NCBI GenBank assembly: GCA_945900695.1
Contig: CAMDJU010000159.1
Coordinates: 1 to 6,478, forward strand
Length of the DNA: 6,478 nt
Direction: 5' to 3'
DNA from: Bordetella parapertussis
Lineage (GTDB): Bacteria; Pseudomonadota; Gammaproteobacteria; Burkholderiales; Burkholderiaceae_C
In this document: in pieces, positions 1 to 5,666 of the stretch
Position numbering within the stretch: the first letter of the stretch is position 1
How the letters are laid out: every line of letters starts with the position of its first letter
Position numbers and translations under genes: made by a program
The notes under the pieces: generated by a model
Told to the model about the DNA's origin: nothing
Seen by the model: only the letters and a program-made list of their open reading frames with translations
Database searches by the model: none

Positions 1-1773
1 AAACGCAAAGCGCTGGCGATAAGCCTGCTCAAACCCGGCTTGAATATCTGCCAAAGAACCAAACGGGACGATCAAGGCCGCATCGCTGCCCTCAAAGCGC
101 ACATGCACGCGTTGGCGCAAGTGAATCTCGCCTTGACCCAAGGGTTGGGCGCGCAGTTCTTGTTCAGCCCGCAGGGTCAAGGCCTGCAGGTCGGGCACCC
201 ATGCGTCCATGGTCTCGGCGCTCAAGCGCATCTCCACCGCTTGCTCGCGGATCAGGCTTTGATCGGCCAAACCCATGCCGTAGGCCGATAACACACCCGC
301 CAGCGGGTGCACCAACACACGCGACATGCCCAAGGCGTCGGCCACCAAACAAGCGTGTTGGCCACCGGCCCCACCAAAACACTGCAAGGTGTATTCGGTC
401 ACGTCGTAGCCGCGGGCCACCGATATTTTTTTGATCGCATTGGCCATTTGCTGCACAGCGATGTGCACAAAGCCCTCGGCCACCGACTCCACCGTCATAT
501 CGGGGGCTGCCGCAGATGTGGCTTTGATGTGCACCAGCAGCGCATCAAAGCGCGCGTGCACCGCAGCCGCGTCCAAGGCTTGGTCCCCCGAGGCACCAAA
601 CACATGGGGGAAATGCGAGGGTTGGATTTTGCCGAGCAGCACATTGGCATCGGTCAAGGCCAAGGGGCCGCCCCGGCGGTAACTGGCCGGTCCTGGGTTG
701 GCTCCCGCGCTTTGCGGACCCACCCGAAACCGCGCCCCATCAAACTGCAGCAAAGAGCCCCCGCCCGCAGCCACGGTGTGGATGCTCATCATGGGTGCGC
801 GCATGCGCACGCCAGCCACCTGGGTTTCGAACTCGCGCTCAAACTCACCCGCAAAATGGCTCACGTCAGTGGACGTGCCGCCCATGTCAAAGCCGATCAC
901 CCGCGTGGGACCGTCCAAACCCTCGCCATGGGCAAAGGCCAAATCGGCCGTGCGGGCCATGCCCACAATCCCACCAGCAGGCCCCGACAAAATCGCGTCC
1001 TTGCCCTGAAACGCATGGGCATCGGTCAAGCCGCCCGACGACTGCATGAAGTACAAGGGCACGCCCGGCATCTCACGGGCCACTTGCTCGACATAGCGGC
1101 GCAAGATGGGCGACAAATACGCGTCCACCACCGTGGTGTCACCACGGCTGACCCACTTCATCAAGGGGCTGGTCTGGTGCGAAGCGCTCACTTGGGTGAA
1201 GCCCAGCTCGCGCGCCCATTGCGCCGCCTGCGCCTCGTGCGCGGTGTAACGGTAGCCATGCATGAACACGATGGCCACACTGCGCAAACCGCGCCCATGG
1301 GCGGCTTGCAGCTGTGCCCGCAAGTGCGCCTCATCCAAGGCTTGCAACACCTCGCCGAGCGCCCCCATGCGCTCTTGGGCTTCGATCACCTCGGTGTAGA
1401 GCAACTCGGGCAACACAATCTGCCGGTCAAACAAACGCGGTCGGTTTTGGTAAGCAATGCGCAAAGCATCGCGAAAGCCTGGGGTGGTGACCAACAAGGT
1501 CGGCTCGCCCTTGCGCTCGAGCAAGGCATTGGTGGCCACGGTGGTGCCCATCTTCACGCAAGCCACCAGCGCGGGGCTGACGGGCTCAGTGGGCTTCAAA
1601 CCCAGCAAATGGCGAATGCCCGCCACCGCCGCATCGCGGTAGTGCTCTGGGTTGTCGCTGAGCAGTTTATGGGTGACCAAGGCGCCATTCGGCCGCTTGC
1701 CCACGATGTCGGTGAAGGTGCCGCCACGGTCTATCCAGAACTGCCACCGACTGTCTTTTAACGTTGGATTCAT
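1..1773 (-). CDS. oplA: 5-oxoprolinase (ATP-hydrolysing), N-terminal HyuA-like half, partial at left edge
   Basis: 5-Oxoprolinase is a cytoplasmic enzyme that opens 5-oxo-L-proline (pyroglutamate) to L-glutamate using ATP. I translated the minus strand from the ATG at 1773: it stays open for 591 codons to the window edge. Visible motifs, by residue, are [10 protein letters not shown] (15-24), [14 protein letters not shown] (76-89), SGPAGG (263-268), [12 protein letters not shown] (294-305), GGAGGQHAC (467-475) and [11 protein letters not shown] (489-499). These span the whole hydantoinase A/oxoprolinase ASKHA-type ATPase region. The sequence tracks animal and bacterial fused 5-oxoprolinases of roughly 1,200-1,300 residues closely, more so than stand-alone HyuA (about 690), so a HyuB half probably follows to the left; it cannot be seen here. 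No strong Shine-Dalgarno precedes the ATG, but the homology begins just after it ([11 protein letters not shown] at 12-22), which fixes the start well. It is transcribed divergently from the phosphatase gene. The alternative is an N-methylhydantoinase HyuA subunit, which is less likely. Confidence 0.93.
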   Translation of the reverse strand, partial: MNPTLKDSRWQFWIDRGGTFTDIVGKRPNGALVTHKLLSDNPEHYRDAAVAGIRHLLGLKPTEPVSPALVACVKMGTTVATNALLERKGEPTLLVTTPGFRDALRIAYQNRPRLFDRQIVLPELLYTEVIEAQERMGALGEVLQALDEAHLRAQLQAAHGRGLRSVAIVFMHGYRYTAHEAQAAQWARELGFTQVSASHQTSPLMKWVSRGDTTVVDAYLSPILRRYVEQVAREMPGVPLYFMQSSGGLTDAHAFQGKDAILSGPAGGIVGMARTADLAFAHGEGLDGPTRVIGFDMGGTSTDVSHFAGEFEREFETQVAGVRMRAPMMSIHTVAAGGGSLLQFDGARFRVGPQSAGANPGPASYRRGGPLALTDANVLLGKIQPSHFPHVFGASGDQALDAAAVHARFDALLVHIKATSAAAPDMTVESVAEGFVHIAVQQMANAIKKISVARGYDVTEYTLQCFGGAGGQHACLVADALGMSRVLVHPLAGVLSAYGMGLADQSLIREQAVEMRLSAETMDAWVPDLQALTLRAEQELRAQPLGQGEIHLRQRVHVRFEGSDAALIVPFGSLADIQAGFEQAYRQRFAF

Positions 1774-1847
1774 GATGTATTTAATGAGAGCGCCGTATTG
1801 ACATGACCCAAGATGTCTTTGATTGATAACCGCTTGATCTGCCTCGA

Positions 1848-1862
1848 TTGACACGGCGTCAA
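1848..1862. promoter_or_regulatory. Inverted repeat TTGAC-N5-GTCAA, candidate operator
   Basis: The sequence TTGACACGGCGTCAA has perfect 5-bp arms around a 5-bp centre. It lies between the divergent oxoprolinase and phosphatase starts, and the arms include -35-like hexamers on both strands. This geometry fits a dimeric helix-turn-helix regulator site. An 8-bp direct repeat TGATCTGC (1835-1842 and 1866-1873, 31 bp apart, about three helical turns) flanks it, although such a repeat could arise by chance. No regulator gene is in the window, so the binding protein is unknown. Confidence 0.3.
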
Positions 1863-1909
1863 CACTGATCTGCTGTGGAGACCGTCCATGCCCATGAGAA
1901 GAATGTAAC

Positions 1910-1978
1910 GGAACCCTGCAATGGGTTCCCAAGGGTTGCTGCAACCAACCCCCTTGACCAGCACCCTGGTGGGTTTTT
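1910..1978 (+). other. Cluster of three stem-loops ending in a T-run (possible RNA leader or terminator)
   Basis: Three consecutive inverted repeats lie in 69 bases. GGAACCC/GGGTTCC (1910-1916 / 1923-1929) has a 6-nt loop. GGTTG/CAACC (1934-1938 / 1942-1946) has a 3-nt loop. ACCAG/CTGGT (1957-1961 / 1966-1970) has a 4-nt loop, and its base can extend by AACCC (1947-1951) pairing with GGGTT (1971-1975) across a 5-nt bulge. Five T residues follow at 1974-1978, so the last stem resembles an intrinsic terminator read on the plus strand. There is no plus-strand gene upstream for it to end, so if functional it would be a 5' leader or attenuator of the phosphatase gene, or the end of a small RNA. 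It could equally be non-functional. Confidence 0.25.
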
Positions 1979-2047
1979 GGGTCGGCCTGGGCCAAGGGTA
2001 TTTTTGTCAGATAGGATGGTCTTCTCAATGTTGAATGTCGGCCCTTT

Positions 2048-2626
2048 ATGAATCACGCCCATCGAATCCTCATCCCTTTTCTTTTGTTGCTCACCAGCTT
2101 GTGTTGGCTGGGCCCAGCCAAAGCCAACTTGGCCAATGACTTGACAGATGGCCAGCATGTCTTGTTGATGCGGCATGCCGATGCCCCAGGCTTCGGCGAC
2201 CCCGCCGGCTACGTCTTGGGCCAGTGCGCGACCCAGCGCAACTTGGGCGATGCGGGCAAAAAGCAAGCCAAAACCATTGGCGCTTGGCTGGGCCAACAAG
2301 GCATTGCCAGCGCCCAGGTTTTCAGCAGCCCATGGTGCAGGTGTTTGGACACCGCCCAACTGTTGAACAAAGGTGCCGTCAAAACCGAAGCCTCGCTGGG
2401 CTCATTTTTCGACAACATGGCGCTGGAGCGCAAGCAAACCAAAGCCCTGGAGTCCTTCATTCAAAACGAACTGGCCAAGGCAGCCAAAGTGCCACTCATC
2501 TTGGTGACCCACCATGTGAACATCCAGGCTTACACCGGCAGGGTGGTGGGTGTGGGCGACATGGTCTTGGTCAAGGTGAATCCCAAAGGGCAGCACCTGT
2601 CCCACACCGTTTATCCCAGCCCTTGA
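2048..2626 (+). CDS. Secreted histidine phosphatase family protein (phosphoglycerate-mutase-like fold)
   Basis: This 192-residue protein has a typical Sec signal peptide: a basic start (MNHAHR), a hydrophobic core (residues 7-21) and a likely signal peptidase I cut after PAKA (residue 26). It should therefore act in the periplasm or outside the cell. The histidine phosphatase core is visible. The nucleophile motif is LMRHADAPG (R42, H43; RHA in place of the usual RHG). The CATQRNL segment (60-66) is typical of the secreted branch. A second arginine lies in SSPWCRC (R98), and the second catalytic histidine is in VTHHVNI (H155). Family members remove phosphate from phosphohistidine or small phosphoesters through a phosphohistidine intermediate; this protein's substrate is unknown. 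The length is normal for this short SixA-like group. No strong ribosome binding site precedes the ATG, but the signal peptide starts at this Met. A 137-bp gap separates it from the Rieske gene, so co-transcription is possible but not shown. Confidence 0.85.
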   Translation: MNHAHRILIPFLLLLTSLCWLGPAKANLANDLTDGQHVLLMRHADAPGFGDPAGYVLGQCATQRNLGDAGKKQAKTIGAWLGQQGIASAQVFSSPWCRCLDTAQLLNKGAVKTEASLGSFFDNMALERKQTKALESFIQNELAKAAKVPLILVTHHVNIQAYTGRVVGVGDMVLVKVNPKGQHLSHTVYPSP

Positions 2627-2763
2627 CCATCGAGGGAATGCGCAGTGATGTAAGGGCTTGTGCGTCGGCATAAAACTTCTGGCTAAGCCCAAGCCTGGCC
2701 CCGTTGATGCCCTGGGCATTCGCTGTTATCGTGTGACCTTCTTTTGCCCCCACATAACACCCC
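2627..2763 (+). promoter_or_regulatory. Gap upstream of the Rieske gene with weak promoter and palindrome
   Basis: A possible sigma-70 promoter for the oxygenase-ligase operon is TTGATG (2704-2709), then 17 bp, then TATCGT (2727-2732); each box matches consensus at four of six positions. The odd-centred palindrome ATGCCCTGGGCAT (2707-2719) overlaps the -35 end and the spacer, where a repressor or activator might bind. It is not followed by a T-run, so it does not look like a terminator for the phosphatase. No Shine-Dalgarno sequence is evident before the ATG at 2764. The assignment rests on weak matches only. Confidence 0.25.
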
Positions 2764-4149
2764 ATGAAAGCCGAACAAAACGACCGCATCACCCGCGTGG
2801 GCCCTGGCACCGCTGCGGGCCAATTGCTGCGCCGCTACTGGCAGCCCGCCGCACTGGTGGATGAGTTCAACCCCGTGCTGGACCCGCGCATGGCGCAGCG
2901 CCCGGTGAAAGCCGTGCGCTTGATGGGCCAAGACCTGGTGCTGTTCAAAGACGCGCAACAACGCTGGGGCCTGCTCGACCGCGATTGCCCGCACCGGGGC
3001 GCCGATTTGTCCTTTGGCCGCCACGAGGGCGATGGGCTGCGCTGCCCTTTTCATGGCTGGAAGTTTGATGTCTCAGGCCGTTGCCTGGACACGCCCGCCG
3101 AGCCCCTGGGCAGCCGTTTGTGCGAGCGGGTTCAGCAAGGCAGCTACCCGGTGGTGGAGCGCAACGGCGTGGTGTTTGCCTGGATGGGCCCCACCGATGT
3201 GGCCCCACCGCCCCTGCCCGCCATCGACGCCTTTTTGGCGCCAGCCAGCCACAGCTTTGCTTTCAAAGGCCTGTGGCATGCCAACTGGTTGCAATGCTTT
3301 GAGGTGGGCATTGACCCGGCTCATCCGTCTTTTTTGCACCGTTTTTTGCACGACGAAGATTTGGGCGCGATTGGCGACAACGCTGGCGGCAAGCAGTTTC
3401 GCAGCGCCAGCGTGGGTGCGATCGATGGACAGGCCTGGCCAATGAGCCGCATCATGCGCGAGTTTTACCGCCCCGACATTGGCTTTGAGCCCACGCCCCA
3501 GGGCATGCAAATCACCTCGCGCCGGCCCATGACCGACGAGCTGACCCATGTGCGCGTCACCCAGTCCATCTTTCCCAGCACCTTCATCATCCCCTTGTCG
3601 GCCAGCATGACCATCACCCAAATGCATGTGCCCGTGGACGACACCCACACCTATTGGTATGCGTTTTTCACCAGCTTCGACAAGCCCCTGGACGGGGCGG
3701 CCATGCGCGCCCAGCGCGCCCCCTACATCAGCCTGCCCGACTACATCCCGGTGTCGGGCCGACACAACCAATGGGGCTTCAACCCGGACGAACAACGCGA
3801 CCAAACCTATTTGGGCATGGGTGAAGACGACATCAATGTGCACGACCAATGGGCGGTGGAGAGCATGGGCGCGGTGCAAGACCGCACCCGCGAGCACTTG
3901 GGCACCAGCGACAAATTGATCGTGGCCAACCGCCGCCAATTGCTGCAAGCCATCGAGAGTGTGGAGAACGGCGGCCCCGCCCCAGGCGTGTCTCAAGCCG
4001 ATGTGGCCCAACTGCGCACCGGCCCCGACACCGTGGACGGCGTGGCCCCGGCCGGCACCTGGGCCATGTGGTGGCGCGAACAAGCCCAGGCCAAGCACGC
4101 GGCCTGCCCGTGGATGGTCCATACCCAGGCCCACAAAGACACGGCTTGA
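2764..4149 (+). CDS. Rieske non-heme iron oxygenase, alpha (catalytic) subunit, phthalate-dioxygenase/LigXa-like
   Basis: This 461-residue protein is the terminal oxygenase of a Rieske-type system, adding oxygen to (or removing an alkyl group from) an aromatic or related substrate with electrons from a separate reductase. The [2Fe-2S] Rieske site is complete: CPHRG (C75, H77) and CPFHGW (C94, H97). The mononuclear iron site reads IDPAHPSFLH (183-192), giving bridging D184 and ligands H187 and H192; D361 in HDQWAVESMG is the likely carboxylate ligand. The stretch DRTREHLGTSD (373-383) and the N-terminal NDRITRVGPGT (6-16) are hallmarks of the single-subunit (alpha-only, homotrimer-type) phthalate 4,5-dioxygenase and LigXa branch, in agreement with the absence of a beta-subunit gene next to it. 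The start is supported because this N-terminal motif begins right after the Met. The length is normal and no key residue is missing. No reductase or ferredoxin gene is in the window. The substrate is not predictable from sequence; the adjacent ligase gene suggests an amine or its gamma-glutamyl conjugate (inference). Confidence 0.93.
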   Translation: MKAEQNDRITRVGPGTAAGQLLRRYWQPAALVDEFNPVLDPRMAQRPVKAVRLMGQDLVLFKDAQQRWGLLDRDCPHRGADLSFGRHEGDGLRCPFHGWKFDVSGRCLDTPAEPLGSRLCERVQQGSYPVVERNGVVFAWMGPTDVAPPPLPAIDAFLAPASHSFAFKGLWHANWLQCFEVGIDPAHPSFLHRFLHDEDLGAIGDNAGGKQFRSASVGAIDGQAWPMSRIMREFYRPDIGFEPTPQGMQITSRRPMTDELTHVRVTQSIFPSTFIIPLSASMTITQMHVPVDDTHTYWYAFFTSFDKPLDGAAMRAQRAPYISLPDYIPVSGRHNQWGFNPDEQRDQTYLGMGEDDINVHDQWAVESMGAVQDRTREHLGTSDKLIVANRRQLLQAIESVENGGPAPGVSQADVAQLRTGPDTVDGVAPAGTWAMWWREQAQAKHAACPWMVHTQAHKDTA

Positions 4150-4160
4150 GCCGCCACCCC

Positions 4161-5645
4161 ATGCCCGCCACCAGCTTTGCCGAGCGCTGCGGCATCCACA
4201 GCCCCCAGCGCGAACAAGCCCTGCAACACGCCTTGCGCACGGTGCGCGAGCGCGCTTTGCGCGAGGTGCGGTTTGTGTGGTGCGACATCCATGGCACCAC
4301 GCGCAGCAAAACTTTGATGCCCGATGCGGTCGAGGGCGCGCTGCGCAATGGGGTGGGCATGGTCAGCACCTTGATGCTCAAAGACACCTCAGACCGCACG
4401 GCCTTCAAAGTGTTTGAACCTGGCGGCACCGATGGCTTGCAAGGCTTTGGCCAGGGCAACAACGTCACCTTGCTGGCGCAGGACATCGAACTGCACACCC
4501 TGCCCTGGGCCCCCGAGGTGGGCTGGGTGCAATGCCAAGCCTGGTTCCAAGACGGCACACCGGTGGCTTGGGACAGTCGGCGCGTGCTCCAAGCAGCGCT
4601 GGCGCCACTGCATGCCAAGGGCTGGGGCATGCAATGCGGCTTGGAGGTGGAGTTTCACATCTACCGCTTGCGCGGACCGGGCGCGCACTCCGACCCGCAG
4701 CAAGCCGCGTGGCCGGGCCCGCCCCCCGAGGTCGACTTGATCCATCCCGGTTGTGCCTTGCTGAGCGAAGCCCACAGCGACACCGCCCACGAAGCTTTGC
4801 GCATCGTGCAAGACACCGCCCAAGGCATGGGCTTGCCCTTGCTGTCGCTGGAGATCGAACTCGGCCCCAGCCAGGTCGAAGCGGTGTTTGCCCCCACCGA
4901 CGCCTTGCGCGCGGCCGACAACATGGTGCGCTTTCGCAATGGCGCGCGCCAGGCCTTGGGCCGCGCTGGTTATTGGGCCAGCTTCATGTGCCGCCCGCCG
5001 TTTGAACACATCATGTCCAGCGGTTGGCACTTGCACCAATCGCTGATCGACTTGGAGAGCGGTACCAACCTTTTTGTGCGCGATGCAGCGGCCACAGGCA
5101 GCAGTGCACAAAACGCTGAACACACCTTGTCCCCTTTGGGCGCGCAATACCTGGCGGGCTTGTTGGACCATGCCGCTGGGTCTTTGGTGTTTTGCACCCC
5201 CACGGCCAATGGCTATGGCCGCTTTCGCCCGCTGGCGCTGGCCCCTCAAGCGGCGGTGTGGGGGCGCGACAACCGGGGGGCCATGCTACGGGTGATCGGC
5301 CAGGCCCAAGACAGTGGCACGCGCATCGAAAACCGCATTGGCGAGCCGGCGGCCAACCCCTATCTGTACATGGCCTCACAAATCCATGCAGGCGTGGATG
5401 GCATTGCGCGCGGCTTAAAGCCCCCTGCAGCCACCGAATCCCCCTATGGCCAGGGCAACACCCTGCTGCCCACCGACTTGGGCCAAGCCTTGGCCGCATT
5501 GCAAGCCGACACGCACATGGTGAACGCATTTGGCCCCGGCTTTGTTGCGCTGCTCAGCGGCATCAAGCAGTTGGAGTGGCAGCGCTACCAACAAGCCGAA
5601 GACAAGATAGCCTTTCAGCGCAACGAATACTTCAGCCGCATTTGA
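4161..5645 (+). CDS. Glutamine synthetase family ligase, probable gamma-glutamyl-amine ligase
   Basis: This 494-residue protein has the whole glutamine synthetase fold. The N-terminal beta-grasp part includes FVWCDIHGTTRSK (38-50). The catalytic part has metal/ATP glutamates in GLEVEF (E162, E164) and ELGPSQVE (E233, E240), SSGWHLHQSL (H290, H292), NGYGRFRP (R354), WGRDNRG (R372) and RIENR (E390). It should use ATP to form gamma-glutamyl phosphate and pass it to a nitrogen nucleophile. Several positions depart from true ammonia-using enzymes: the NGSGMHxH loop is MSSGWHLH and NSYKR is NGYGR. The Tyr-adenylation region is not recognisable. This fits the GS-like ligases of amine metabolism (PuuA, IpuC, AtdA1) better than assimilatory GlnA. 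The frame is open upstream inside the Rieske gene, but homology supports the ATG at 4161, 11 bp after the Rieske stop, so the two genes form an operon. The substrate is unknown. Confidence 0.9.
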   Translation: MPATSFAERCGIHSPQREQALQHALRTVRERALREVRFVWCDIHGTTRSKTLMPDAVEGALRNGVGMVSTLMLKDTSDRTAFKVFEPGGTDGLQGFGQGNNVTLLAQDIELHTLPWAPEVGWVQCQAWFQDGTPVAWDSRRVLQAALAPLHAKGWGMQCGLEVEFHIYRLRGPGAHSDPQQAAWPGPPPEVDLIHPGCALLSEAHSDTAHEALRIVQDTAQGMGLPLLSLEIELGPSQVEAVFAPTDALRAADNMVRFRNGARQALGRAGYWASFMCRPPFEHIMSSGWHLHQSLIDLESGTNLFVRDAAATGSSAQNAEHTLSPLGAQYLAGLLDHAAGSLVFCTPTANGYGRFRPLALAPQAAVWGRDNRGAMLRVIGQAQDSGTRIENRIGEPAANPYLYMASQIHAGVDGIARGLKPPAATESPYGQGNTLLPTDLGQALAALQADTHMVNAFGPGFVALLSGIKQLEWQRYQQAEDKIAFQRNEYFSRI

Positions 5646-5666
5646 GCGGCCGGGCACTGTGCCCCG

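Larger units (their letters stand above)
1774..2047. promoter_or_regulatory. Divergent intergenic region, oxoprolinase / histidine phosphatase
   Basis: This 274-bp region separates two divergently transcribed genes, so it must hold a promoter for each. It is visibly less G+C-rich near the oxoprolinase start. It contains -35-like TTGACA hexamers on the plus strand (1798-1803 and 1848-1853) and TTGACG on the minus strand (1862 to 1857), but none has a convincing -10 box at 16-18 bp. Closer to the phosphatase, TTGTCA (2004-2009) is followed 17 bp later by AATGTT, which is also weak. I see no credible gene in the region. The inverted repeat and the hairpin cluster inside it are listed separately. 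Confidence 0.5.

Noticed and set aside
307..1761. Long plus-strand open frame of 484 codons
   Set aside because: It lies entirely antisense to the oxoprolinase, whose motifs are unmistakable on the minus strand. Its composition (rich in His, Gly, Arg, Gln) is that of a G+C-rich shadow frame with no recognisable domain.
1770..1964. Small minus-strand frame (64 codons, GTG start) whose stop overlaps the oxoprolinase ATG as ATGA
   Set aside because: The overlap hints at translational coupling, but there is no ribosome binding site, the start is GTG, the product resembles nothing, and it runs across the hairpin and operator region. Chance is more likely.
3073..4134. Minus-strand open frame of 353 codons inside the Rieske gene
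   Set aside because: It is antisense to a complete Rieske oxygenase, is rich in Gly, His and Ala, and has no motif. It is a codon-bias shadow.
3849..4160. In-frame N-terminal extension of the ligase (104 codons overlapping the Rieske gene)
   Set aside because: The extension is low-complexity Arg/Pro/Gly-rich and overlaps coding sequence of the oxygenase. Ligase homology begins after the ATG at 4161.
4389..5249. Minus-strand open frame of 286 codons inside the ligase gene
   Set aside because: It is antisense to conserved glutamine-synthetase motifs and has no family resemblance of its own.
5651..5666. Short hairpin GGGCA-CTG-TGCCC between the convergent ligase and monooxygenase genes as a shared terminator
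   Set aside because: The stem is only 5 bp and no T-run follows on either strand, so an intrinsic terminator cannot be supported.
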